This document shows positions 1 through 9,659 of a stretch of DNA of 30,933 bases, piece by piece. Position numbers and translations under genes: made by a program. Origin of the DNA: Agrocybe praecox (lineage: Eukaryota; Basidiomycota; Agaricomycetes; Agaricales; Agrocybaceae); assembly GCA_964017145.1 (NCBI GenBank), contig CAXHKQ010000274.1, positions 1-30,933 on the forward strand, given 5' to 3'. Each line of letters opens with the position of its first letter. Positions within the stretch are counted from its first letter, which is position 1. The notes beneath the pieces are model-generated. The model did not search any database and was not told the origin of the DNA. It saw only the letters and a list, made by a program, of their open reading frames with translations.

Positions 1-354
1 CTTTCCGCGCACGCAACTTGAACGGTGCGCGCACCTGAGCGCAAAAGCTCAACACTGCCCATTGGAAACATCGAAAACATCGCGCCAGGTGAGCGTCGCT
101 CTAGTACGTCGCTGGCGTGCATGGTTGGTTCGTTAGCGGGTTTTTCGCGTGTGGTTTTAAAATCGGGCTTGAACGTTGCACGTTGCAGCGAATATACTGA
201 ACTGCAGCTTGCAGCTGGCAGTCGTGAGCAGACGATCCCCTTGCTCAGATAGGCTGTGTTCAGCGAAGTGAGACACAACGGAAGACGTGCGGCAACACTC
301 GATTAATTCTAATTTAACACTTTGAAGTGTCGCGCGATGAGCCGTACATACAAA

Positions 355-966
355 CAGTTGCGGCCAGAGAATTAGAGGCATTGCAATTAGAAGTGAAAAT
401 TCTCCATAATTGATCGGACAGAGAATTAGAGACAGAATGTTTCCTCGATGGAAACGGCTCCAAGTTGTGTTTTCCCAATATGTTTTTGGATGTCTTTCAA
501 CTTCAAGCACCTCACGACTCACGACATATTTTCGGCATACTATGCACCAATTCAATAGAGACTTCATCTAAACGGCTCTTCTATATATCTCGAACGTTTT
601 GGAAGATTGTAGCCCGAGATTCGAATGTACGACCCTAAAATATGCACTGATCGTCGAACAATACATTCTCAATTGGGTTAAGGTCTGACTATCGAGCTGT
701 CCTTTCTATAAAGCCGACGGTAGTCTCCTGAATGTAACTTTTATCTGTTATTGCAGTGTGCTTGGGCCGTTGACGTTCTTTAGCATCTTTTAGTCATGCA
801 TTTTTCTTTTTTCTATGAAACCCTGTGCGTCTCCAGGATATCTTGACGTGGTTAAGAAGTCGACGGAATATTTTTGCATTTGAAAAAAATATAATCAGGC
901 TCTATCTTCTTCCTGGCTAAATTTGTTTTGCGATTTCGCATGCCTTTAATTCTCTGGCCGCAACTG
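355..966 (-). mobile_element. Decayed Tc1-like (Tc1/mariner) DNA transposon, copy 1
   Basis: Ends are CAGTTGCGGCCAGAGAATTA (left) and its near-perfect inverse TTAATTCTCTGGCCGCAACTG (right, ending at 966), in the CAGT...ACTG form of Tc1 elements. A TA follows the right end at 967-968; the left flank reads AA. A second copy of the end motif, CGGACAGAGAATTAGAGACA, lies inside the left end at 415-434 (18/20 identical to 361-380). The interior carries a transposase remnant on the minus strand. At 612 bp it is far shorter than an autonomous Tc1 element (about 1.6 kb). The right arm is homologous over about 80 bp to both ends of the copy at 18508-19145, while the left arm has lost most of that sub-terminal sequence. 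Confidence 0.9.
659..772 (-). pseudogene. Tc1-like transposase remnant (copy 1)
   Basis: Read on the minus strand from 772, the frame gives QRPKHTAITDKSY, then QETTVGFIERTAR, a stop (689-691), then SDLNPIENVL. PKHTA and DLNPIEN are hallmarks of the C-terminal DDE catalytic core of Tc1 transposases. The distance from the position of the second catalytic Asp to the Glu of PIEN fits a DD34E spacing. Compared with copy 2, a 1-nt deletion lies just before PKH. The Asp codon itself appears as GTC (Val). Broken by stop and frameshift; not functional. Confidence 0.85.
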
Positions 967-1874
967 TATATGTTTCGATTGTTTCGATGTTGATTCTGCG
1001 CGCTATCTCGACGAGATTATCGATTGGAATGTTGGCTGGGACAACAAAGACCGCGATAAGAGCGGTGGTAATTCTGCAAGCACGATATTTTTTGCGCGCA
1101 CGCGATTGACACACATTCACGTTGATATCTCCGAGAGTGGCCGCCGCCGCCACAGCTAATTACGGTGTGTATGTGTCATCAGGTCAGACATTCGCGATAT
1201 CGATACCGCCCCGAAAACACGATGGTCGTAAATTCTGCACCAAACCATCATCGAGCCAGCAACACAAATATGCTTTAATTGATGCTAGCGCTTAAATGGA
1301 TATGATACTTGACATAAATATGCTTAAGGTGTTCATATGTGAACGCCAAAGTGTTTGCGAGCATGTGTGTTTGTTTGTCTGCGATCGAGCACGCGTCACT
1401 CGCGTCGCCGATGAGATCAACAACATATGATTGGCGACGAGGCACGCGCGTCGATGATTTGCTAGATTTTTCTACGCCTATGCGCGCGGTCTGACATCGA
1501 CCGACGTCGTCGTCTCGCGCTCGGGGAATTCGTCATGCTCACATACGATCGCATGGAATATCCGAGAATGTCTCAATTCTGCGCAGCATGCGCGGCATAA
1601 ATCATGCGCAGTGCTGCACTTTGAACAATCCGACAGTCAAAGCCTTGTGCCGGATTGCGCTTGCGGGCGGCCAGCGTGGCTGCATTATGTCATTATCGTG
1701 TTGCGAGTGTGCACATTATAACAACAATCCGCCAAGATATCCTAGGGGGCGACCGCGCATCGATATTTATCGTCCACCTTCGAGACGGGCCGGGCGACCA
1801 CCGCAGCGAAGCTAGCGCTAGCACAGCACACAGCTGCCAATATAATGTCAATAAAGTGGAGGCAATCAAGGCAG

Positions 1875-1963
1875 CAAACGTTTTGCATATCGCGCATGCA
1901 AAACGCATTCCGGGCGTAGATCGTGCTGTATTCAGCAAAATGCCTAGCACAAACGTTTTGCAT
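1875..1963. repeat. Short repeated word CGTTTTGCAT (three copies, one inverted)
   Basis: CAAACGTTTTGCAT occurs at 1875-1888 and 1950-1963; its core is inverted as ATGCAAAACG at 1896-1905. A direct 12-bp duplication, AGATTGTCGGT[A/T], follows at 2000-2023. Confidence 0.6.
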
Positions 1964-3202
1964 TTTCACACATTCTAAGCGCGCGCGCGTCGTCACGCGA
2001 GATTGTCGGTAAGATTGTCGGTTGGTGAGGAGGAGCGGCGCATTCATTGCGCGCAAAACCGGACCGAACAATCTGACTGTCTGTTATGTTTGCCGTTCAT
2101 CGCAGAGTCGTTCGTATCAATTAGTCCACCCACATTAGCACGAATAAATCTTCGTGCAATTGCGATTATAAGCGTTTGCGGCGGTCGTTGCGGAGCGTCA
2201 CAACATTGTGTGCAGAGAACGACATATTATACAATTGCTGCGGCAGATGCAAATACGCGAGGGCAGATTGCTAAGTACCAGAAGTAGGCCAGATGCAACA
2301 CTTTTTTCCATCCAGAATAGTCAACACTTGAGCAATACACTCCGTCGTTTTATTAAAAACAAATAAAGTTATTGATGTGGCGGCATCTACCGTTAAATTA
2401 AGTCAATTGAAACAAAAAGTAGGTAAGTCGTAAGCCGCCCATAAACTACACAGGCTGCCAAAGGACTCTCTCTTGTATAATTTGTCTTCCTGAATTAACG
2501 AAGATTTTGCATGCGAAACTTTTTATCGAGAAAGACTTTTGAACATAGTTATTTGGAGTGCTTCCATAGCCATTAGCCATCTTATGAACGTCATAATACA
2601 GTTTAGAAAAGCAAAGCTAATTTGTATAGACAAGAAACAGCTACTTCTAAATGCGATTCGAAAGAGATACTTCGTGGAATACTGCAATAGTGTTGAAATC
2701 TAATGGAAACCTCGCTCTGTTATTCTCTTCTTGCCAGATACCTCCGAATAGACATTATTATGTCAAAATCAATCAGTGAAGAAATATAATTAGAATAGTT
2801 TTACGTTGTTCGTTCATGTTTAAAACCAGGGCCTAGACCACACACTTCTTAATCCTCTCTCAACCATCAAGTGAATATTTCGCACACATGACTTCACACT
2901 CTAGCTAACCAGAGCGCGCACAAATTGAATTGTTTATATCGCGATCGAATCGACCGCACGTTATTCACGTGTATAAACACTGTAAAATAGAGTGCAGCGA
3001 CTAACCGGCTGGGCGGGCGGTGTGATTCGCACAATTTCAATTGATCTGAGCGAGATACATTAATAGCAACACAAGTCGCTAATCGCTAAACGTGCTCGGC
3101 GTAGTCGATGCCTGATGGGGTCGAAGTGATCGAATAATAGAGGTGTGCCGCCGTATTCCACATGAGCGCGATAATTGCTTGATCGCGCGCTACTCGCTTC
3201 GC

Positions 3203-3214
3203 GCTCATGCGTGT
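3203..3214. repeat. Target-site duplication of the LINE, 3'-end copy
   Basis: GCTCATGCGTGT, identical to 5611-5622, lies directly beside the (AAC)n tail of the element. The last TGT could also be counted as tail, so the boundary is uncertain by about 3 nt. Confidence 0.88.
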
Positions 3215-5610
3215 TGTTGTTGTTGTTGTTCGGTTTCACGTTGATGGCTGGAGACGTTGTCCATATTGCCAGTCTGATGTAGTAGATTCACGTCTTCTTA
3301 TCTACAGCGTCTACAGCTTCAGCTTTGCTTCGCGTGTGTAGTCGATGATGTCTTGAAGCTCCTCGTTGTTCGTTTCTCGTAAAATGTTCATCAAGCCCTT
3401 GTTTGTGATGATAGTGTACTTGTGTCGTGTTTGTGTGTGTTTTGTGCAGTGTTGTATGAGGTGTAAAGCTGTTTCTTGTGTGTGACATGTTTCGCAATTA
3501 TCGTTGTCCGTTTTTCTGATAATTTTGAGGTATTTTTTATCGAAGCAGTGGCCAATGCGTAGCCTTATTATTAGTCTTATATCTCTAGGGTTTAGTGTAC
3601 TTTTTTTAAACCATGTTTTGATTACTGGTGCTGGTTGCAGTTGTGCATAATGTCTTCCAACTGTTTGGGTACGGAGTCTGTATTCGTTTGCCCATTTCTC
3701 ATGTAGTTGTGTTTTTATTATATTTTTTAGATCTCCTGGCGGTGTTTTGATGTTAACGACTTGGATGTTCTCGGGATCGCTGATGCCCGTCGCCTGTTTG
3801 GCCAACATGTCTGCGTGCTCGTTTCCCATCAGGCCTATGTGAGCTGGGACCCACTGGATAGTTATGCTCACATTGGGATTTGAATTGGCCAGCTGAATTA
3901 AAATTTGTTCATAAAATCGATCGTTGTTGGATTTTATTGTGTTTTTCGTTGATATGCAAGATGACAAGGAATCTGTGAATATTGTTATGTTTGTGCGTTT
4001 CATTTTAATAAGAAGTTTAATTGCGGTCATTATGGCAATTATCTCAGCCGTCTTTATGCTGACATTTTGATTTATTTTAAAGCTGAATTTTTCACCTGTA
4101 TCTGTTATAAAAATTCCTATACCAACGTTTCCGTTTTGTAGCGAAGCGTCGGTGTATGCTGTCGATTTGCTTGAGTGCATATTTATTTCTTCGATTGCTG
4201 ATATTTTGTTTTCATGAATACTTTTGTTTTTATCATAATTGGGAATATAGCACGATACTACCAAGTTTGTCGGTGGCTGGCAGAAGTGAATTTTTATGGG
4301 CAAAGTGCTTAATTGGTTTTCATATTTTTTGTAGATTAGGTTTAGTGACTTGGTGCTCTGTATTTGCTGTATTTCTCTTCCCGTACCAGTGTTGTTGAAC
4401 ATGTGCTTGATTATGTATTTGACCGAGTTGAATTCTTGCATGAATTCGAACGGCCAGGTCGCTGATTCAGCAATCACCGCTGGGATTGGGGATGTTTTCA
4501 CAATACCCAGGACTACGCGAAGCGCGTTATTGCTGACGACCTGCATGCTTTTTGTATTTATTTTGCGATTTGTGTTAGTTATTACCGAGCCAAAAAGAAA
4601 TCTAGATGCTATCGTTGCTTTATATACGTTGACCATTGTGCTCGGGTGTGCACCACCACGTTTGTAGTTGAGGATTTTCAAAACATTTACAAATTTTAGA
4701 CATTTTTCTTTGCAATCTTTATAATGTCTCTCAAAATTAAGCTTTCTGTCGTAAGTTATGCCTAGTATTTTGAGTGTATTAACCTCTGTGATGTTTGTGT
4801 TGTTAAAGTTTATGTTGATTGGTATGTTATCCCTGTTGTTGATGCACATTAGCTTAGTTTTACTGAGATTTATGCTGAATTTTAGTGTTTCTAGTAGTTG
4901 TGTTAGATTTGATAATAAATTATTAGTTTTAGCTGTAAGATTCAGTATGTTTCTGTCTCTCACCAGAAATGTGAAATCGTCTGCGTACTGGAGAACTTGG
5001 ATGTCCTCATTTTCCAAGCGGTGCAGACCTGCAGTATAAATATTAAATAGTGTCGGACTCAATATATCACCTTGCGGTAGACCATTGTCGAGTGTGAGGT
5101 CGGCAGTTAAATCGTTACATTGAATTTGAATTTTCCTGTTGTTAAGCGCTTCAAAAATCCAGTATACGTATTTTCTATCGAAGCCTTTTACTACTAAAAT
5201 GTTCAGAAGTTCTTGGGTATTCACCCGATCGAAAGCTTTTTCTAGGTCAACAGACAATAGGACGCTTACATATTTATTTTTGTTATTCTCTTCTATTTGT
5301 TTTATTAGTTTTGTGCCGAACTCGTTGATCCCTGTCCCTTTTCGGAAACCAAACGAGTGATCGGGTAAGATTTTTTTTTCAGTTATAATTTCGTTTAGTT
5401 TACTTTGAATATACTTATTAAATAATTTATAAATAACATTTAACAGAGAAATAATACGAAAGCTTTCGATGTTGTTACGGTCTTTACCTTGTTTTAATAG
5501 TGGAATCGCTTTGATTATTTTCCAATTTTGCGGTAATTTTTGCTCGTTCCACATCTGTTCAAGAAGTTTTACTAATTTAAGTGTTTGCTCGTCGGTGAGT
5601 AGCTTTAAAA
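3215..5610 (-). mobile_element. 5'-truncated non-LTR retrotransposon (I-superfamily LINE), sense to shot
   Basis: A 2.4-kb insertion bounded by identical 12-bp direct repeats GCTCATGCGTGT at 3203-3214 and 5611-5622, the expected target-site duplication of target-primed reverse transcription. On the minus strand it begins inside the reverse transcriptase domain. It continues through RNase H and a C-terminal Cys/His motif, then a roughly 96-nt 3' UTR, and ends in a short (AAC)n tail at 3215-3230 rather than poly(A). ORF1, the endonuclease and the N-terminal part of the RT are missing, so this is a typical 5'-truncated, dead-on-arrival copy. The perfect target duplication and an ORF free of stops indicate a recent insertion. 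An RNase H domain and non-poly(A) tail point to the I superfamily; the exact clade is uncertain. Confidence 0.93.
3311..5608 (-). CDS. LINE ORF2 C-terminal part: reverse transcriptase, RNase H, Cys/His motif (truncated)
   Basis: Open frame of 775 codons if counted from an ATG at 5638. The first ten codons come from host flank and the duplicated target, so the genuine element-encoded part starts about residue 11. Visible domains (numbered from that ATG): RT with SVDLEKAFD (Asp131), LPQGDILSP (187-195) and YADD (218-221); RNase H with YTDAS (Asp497), AEI (Glu532), FTDSL (Asp556) and GNEHAD (Asp610), preceded by WVPAHIG; then a C-X2-C-X7-H-X4-C motif (Cys715, Cys718, His726, Cys731). All RT and RNase H catalytic acidic residues are present. 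The stop is TAG at 3311-3313. The RT lacks its N-terminal fingers region, and the endonuclease is absent, so the copy cannot retrotranspose by itself. AT-rich codon use contrasts with the CpG-rich surroundings. Confidence 0.9.
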   Translation of the reverse strand, partial: LKLLTDEQTLKLVKLLEQMWNEQKLPQNWKIIKAIPLLKQGKDRNNIESFRIISLLNVIYKLFNKYIQSKLNEIITEKKILPDHSFGFRKGTGINEFGTKLIKQIEENNKNKYVSVLLSVDLEKAFDRVNTQELLNILVVKGFDRKYVYWIFEALNNRKIQIQCNDLTADLTLDNGLPQGDILSPTLFNIYTAGLHRLENEDIQVLQYADDFTFLVRDRNILNLTAKTNNLLSNLTQLLETLKFSINLSKTKLMCINNRDNIPININFNNTNITEVNTLKILGITYDRKLNFERHYKDCKEKCLKFVNVLKILNYKRGGAHPSTMVNVYKATIASRFLFGSVITNTNRKINTKSMQVVSNNALRVVLGIVKTSPIPAVIAESATWPFEFMQEFNSVKYIIKHMFNNTGTGREIQQIQSTKSLNLIYKKYENQLSTLPIKIHFCQPPTNLVVSCYIPNYDKNKSIHENKISAIEEINMHSSKSTAYTDASLQNGNVGIGIFITDTGEKFSFKINQNVSIKTAEIIAIMTAIKLLIKMKRTNITIFTDSLSSCISTKNTIKSNNDRFYEQILIQLANSNPNVSITIQWVPAHIGLMGNEHADMLAKQATGISDPENIQVVNIKTPPGDLKNIIKTQLHEKWANEYRLRTQTVGRHYAQLQPAPVIKTWFKKSTLNPRDIRLIIRLRIGHCFDKKYLKIIRKTDNDNCETCHTQETALHLIQHCTKHTQTRHKYTIITNKGLMNILRETNNEELQDIIDYTREAKLKL

Positions 5611-5622
5611 GCTCATGCGTGT
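5611..5622. repeat. Target-site duplication of the LINE, 5'-end copy
   Basis: GCTCATGCGTGT, 12/12 identical to 3203-3214. The bases on either side differ between the two copies (C versus A before, T versus G after), so the duplication is exactly 12 bp. Confidence 0.88.
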
Positions 5623-6563
5623 GCATTGCCAACTGCATGTTCGCACTACGTGCATATGCACATGCGCTTTATTGTTATTGCGTGAGACTTCTAAGCCACA
5701 CGCACGCACTCACACACTCGAGAATGGGTCATAAATTTCAATCAACCGCAATTAACGTAATTCATTGATCGGTGCTTCAGATCAATGTTGCTCGGAACAT
5801 TGTCGTAGAGCGACTGGCGGGTTCATGATTGCATGAGGACTATCAAAATCACATAAAAACACCGACAGCGTTGGTTTTTATGGCGTCTCGTCGTCATTTG
5901 CAAATATGATCCGACTGATTGGCAATTCAAACAACAGAGACCACACCTCAGACATGAAGAAATAGACGTCGAGTCTGATGCCCTTATCCATGTCAAGACA
6001 GTTTGTGTGTGTGGGTAGATCATCCACGACGCCAGTTTAATAACAGAGCGGTTCGCTTGGTATAAATCATCCCACACGCGGCTTTGCAAAATAGACCTTG
6101 AAACTGCACCTGCTCTCGACACGATCGAGTCGTAATATCGAACGAATTTCCGGACATGATTATACGGATCGGAAATGATTGCTAAGGTGCGCACACCACG
6201 CAATGTATGCATGATTTTTTATAATTTAATTCACGAAAGGCGTAAGATATTAGACAGTAGAAAAAACACATTATCGAAGAACTGCAAATTTGAATTGTCT
6301 TCCACGCGTCAACGATCACATTCATGGCCAACCGATTTAAGGTTTCCTCGCCAGATTTTGTCGCATGAGCAATAGCTAATAGCCATCGATTTGACCATTT
6401 GTCGATGTGAGCGCGATTCGCATTTGACACTGATTCGTCAGTACGTGATCGAATGCAGTCGACCGCACAGCACACTGAAAGTCGCATGAAACTACTGAAA
6501 TTCCAGAAGCCTGCGCGCTCATTTCAATGCCAATTGACGGAATGTCGTTCTAACGAAACTTAC

Positions 6564-6734
6564 CTGGAAGTGCAAAATAATCGTCCAGATCAGGCCGAGC
6601 GTCAGCTTCGGATTGCCGTCGACGATGTCCTCGGCACGAATGTTGACCAGTTTGATTTTCTTGTAGCGCAGAAAGTCGAGCGCCATTTGGGCGTTCTGCA
6701 GCATGTGGAAGCGCATTTTGCCCTTTTCTCTCGG
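6564..6734 (-). CDS. shot: Short stop coding exon 4: end of CH1 (actin-binding site 2)
   Basis: A 171-nt, phase-0 exon of 57 codons. It begins [14 protein letters not shown], continues through [20 protein letters not shown] and [10 protein letters not shown], and ends IWTIILHFQ. This is the C-terminal half of CH1; the [14 protein letters not shown] helix corresponds to the classical second actin-binding site. The acceptor is ACCACAG before 6734 and the donor is GTAAGT starting at 6563. In the family the next coding segment is the linker and CH2 (ISDI...). I see nothing like it between 1 and 6563 on either strand, so the downstream intron is longer than 6.5 kb and the gene continues off the left edge. 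The reading frame is intact, suggesting a functional gene. Confidence 0.95.
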
Positions 6735-6810
6735 CTGTGGTTTGGGGATGTTTGAAGAGGGCGGTTAGATTCCGGTGCATTTGAATTCGGAATGTGTACG
6801 TGACACTTAC
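6735..6810 (-). other. shot: shot intron 3 (76 nt)
   Basis: Minimal-size intron between the two CH1 exons. It has a GTAAGT donor at its right end and a C-rich tract ending CCACAG at its left end. It is typical of short insect introns and holds nothing else. Confidence 0.93.
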
Positions 6811-6900
6811 AAGGTGTTCGCCAGAAAGCACCTCCAAGAGTGAGAGCAGATTGTGTCCATCGCGCAGATCTTCGAATAAGTCATCGACGCGCCGAGAAGC
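6811..6900 (-). CDS. shot: Short stop coding exon 3: middle of CH1
   Basis: A 90-nt, phase-0 exon of 30 codons. It reads [19 protein letters not shown] and then [11 protein letters not shown], the central CH1 segment ([21 protein letters not shown]) conserved across plakin and spectrin-type tandem CH domains. The acceptor is a T-rich tract ending GATTTCAG (AG at 6901-6902 on the plus strand). The donor is GTAAGT, beginning at 6810. Only 76 nt separate it from exon 4, in strong contrast to the multi-kilobase introns upstream. No internal stop or frameshift is present. Confidence 0.95.
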
Positions 6901-7702
6901 CTGAAATCAAAACAACAACAATTTCGTTAGACATTTGGATACAAAATAAAAAGCAAGAAAAACTTGAAATCAATATCTGCCAAATGAAGAAACGAAGACG
7001 AAAATAACCCAAGAGAACATAACAGCCGAACAACTCTCGAACCAAATCCAACCGAAAATCAATCAATCGAATTGAACGACGTAGGTCACTTACGGCCGGC
7101 GGACAACACGGAGCTCCATTGATGAGTACACACACGTGCAGATGTGTGTATGTCTGCGGAATAGTGTCGGAGGTTAGGAATATGCCAGTGTGTGGAACAT
7201 GATTGAGTACTCGTGCTAAAAATAGTACATTCAACACTCGAAATGGAAACGAAAAACGTGTGAACAACACTCTCTGTGCAACATAGCAAATCAATCAAAT
7301 CATACATACAGCTGTGAAACGAAATCAAAACGACGTCTCTAACATAAGAAAACACTTTTGGAGAAAACTATTCGCTAATGCGAATTAGGTTGCAATAATT
7401 CATGATACCTTTACGTATTTCCAATGCTACGGATGGCAGCGGCAGCGGCAACAGCGAACATGTAACGAAACCATAGTAGTTAATCGAATTCGTATGTTTA
7501 CAGTGAGGCAGAGCAGTCGCACGTTTCCGCACGAAAGTGCGATTATTTCGAAATATGTACTGCATTTTAATTTGGTTTGAAAATGAATAGCGAATTAGCC
7601 GAAGAAAGGTTGGAAGTAGCATTGCCTACGACGACAGATCGATATCAAATTTTGAAACTAGTATATCTCAACAGTTGGCAGAATGACTTGTCATAATATT
7701 AG

Positions 7703-7806
7703 CACTGGAAATAAGCGCGCTACCAGCGCTGGACCAAAATCGACCCAAAATGTCGACTTTTAGGAGTCCTTTTGGGTCGATTTCAATCTTGGGCTTCTTT
7801 CCAGTG
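7703..7806. mobile_element. Small hairpin (MITE-like) element
   Basis: The terminal CACTGGAAA (7703-7711) and TTTCCAGTG (7798-7806) are inverse repeats. Internally, AAATCGACCCAAAA (7737-7750) pairs with TTTTGGGTCGATTT (about 7770-7783). The partial symmetry extends slightly into AT-rich flank on both sides. The 104-bp size and near-palindromic structure suggest a tiny non-autonomous element. No target duplication is obvious, and a conserved hairpin of another kind cannot be excluded. Confidence 0.5.
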
Positions 7807-8525
7807 TTTATATTTTAGGACCTATCTCCTGCGGCAGTTTAGCGCATCCAATAGCAATGAACAATGAAGCCGCTAATTGCTAATGCTGCAACCCGTTCAA
7901 TTTCCATCACTATTTGCATCTAGCTCGCGCACTTCGTACTCAATCATCATCGCCTTGGCAGCATCAGCGACAGCAGCAGCTAGCTAGGAGGGTGTTGTCG
8001 CTAGACTGCTTGACTATTATCAATAGCACGATAATTAGATGACGTGCTGTGCAAAAATGACACAATTCACACGGTGGCGCGCAACAAAACAACCTCCACG
8101 GCGGCGGCATTCGGACGCGCTCCACGACGACGTCGTTATCTCGCGATCGCGTGCGAGCCCGCGAGTGTGAGTGCGTGTTTGTTCGTAGTATTTGCACACA
8201 CACAAACACTCACAAGAAAGGCGTTCAACGTGCGATTGGCGCGCATCTTCATCGCAGCAGCAGCCACTCGCTGCGGGTGAGATCATCTCTCTGCTTGGCG
8301 TCTTAGCCGGGTGCTGGCGCGGATATGACATACTGTTGTTTTTCGTGAGTGTGTGCGGAGTGTGGTAGCAAGCCGAGCTAGCGCGCTAGCGAATGGTTGA
8401 GCGTGGAATACGTTAGCATGTAAATTGAATTGTGAACAATGCTATTTTTTGTGTGTGCGGCAAAACATATTCAATTCATCGGAATCTTATTAATCATTGG
8501 TATACTACATGAAGAACTGCGGGAC

Positions 8526-8543
8526 ACGACGACGACGACGACG
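8526..8543. repeat. (ACG)6 trinucleotide repeat
   Basis: Six uninterrupted ACG units in shot intron 2. Confidence 0.9.
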
Positions 8544-9533
8544 TCGGAGCAAAGGAGGTGCCGGAGATCGCATCACCACCATCAATTTGTATCTGTGAAT
8601 AATCGCCAAAGACACAACATATGTTCGCCGGGCGTGTAACACAAATCGACGAGTTCAACGAACGAACCCGCGCCGACACATTTACATCGGAATATGCTTC
8701 ACGGCACACTTTCATAAGCATGCGCGTCTCACACTTACTCACTCACGCCTCACGCCTCACGCACACACACACAGACGCCCGTCGTGCGGGCATGTCGACT
8801 ACCGAAAATAAATGAACTAAGCCCCAGTGGTCAGTTCACGCATCAAAGACGCACATCACACATGCGCGGCCAACCACTGCTGACACCAACACATACGCAC
8901 ACGGTACACAGTCATAATTTCGCGCATCCATGTGATGTTTTACTAGCTGGGCTTTTCGAGGTATGCCGGCGATGCCGCCGCCGCGACCGGGAAGTCTCGT
9001 GATGCAGCCGGCCGGCCGGCGAAATTCGTTGGACGAATGCCAACATAAACCGCGTTTGTGATGCTACTGTGAGAGCACTCTACTCTCTCTGTGTGTGCCC
9101 GCCGACCGACAGAAGATGTCATCGCGCAAGCTATAAACGAATGAGACGCGCGACGAAGACGTGACGTCGTAAATATAGTGCGTGTATGAATGTGAGACCA
9201 GTCACTGGGATTTCGAATGCACATCTCGCACAGCGGATGCGCGCGTAAATAGATGGCGACAGACACGCGCGCACAACTCAGAAATGCACGGATATTGTGT
9301 CCCATCCAGAATCCAGAACCAGAACCGAACCGAAGAGTGGCGACAATTTGTTTGCTGTTCGGCAGTCCATTCATCTCAGACCCACTCGCGAGTCGCGAGG
9401 TCGGCAACAGCGGTGAGCATAAGTATGTATGAGCGAGTTCGTTTGTACTTGGGGTGAGCATAGAAACTTATTCATTTAAATTAGAGGCTCATCACTGGAG
9501 AACGGTTCAATATAATCAATTTGGATTTTAGCT

Positions 9534-9659
9534 AATCGATAGTTAAATACCTCCGTCATTACTCGGCGAATTTCCAGGTTTTTTGCCCGGAGATTACTCG
9601 GTCCTTCGAAACAAACCAAAGAACAAGTCATATTCGATTGATTTCATAAAATATTGCAG
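9534..9659 (+). repeat. Diverged dispersed repeat, copy A
   Basis: Shares order and spacing with 11546-11668: AATCGATAG, then CATTACTCGGC, CGGTCCTTCGA, and GTCATATTCGATTGATTTCA. The intervening bases are substituted, suggesting old copies of one repeat family. It lies in an AT-rich island of shot intron 2. Confidence 0.7.

Larger units (their letters stand above)
1..6563 (-). other. shot: Part of the shot intron after CH1 (continues off the left edge)
   Basis: Everything left of the GTAAGT donor at 6563 is intronic for the full-length isoform, because no CH2-coding sequence appears. It holds the Tc1-like remnant at 355-966 and the LINE at 3215-5610. The remaining stretches (1-354, 967-3202, 5623-6563) show no gene I can support. 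Segment 2290-2830 is notably AT-rich without visible terminal repeats. In Drosophila, shot also makes isoforms lacking CH1 from internal promoters, so an alternative promoter could lie here or further left, but nothing in the sequence demonstrates it. Confidence 0.75.

Noticed and set aside
157..567. 136-codon minus-strand frame at the left end
   Set aside because: It runs through the terminal repeat of Tc1-like copy 1 in a non-transposase frame and has no domain.
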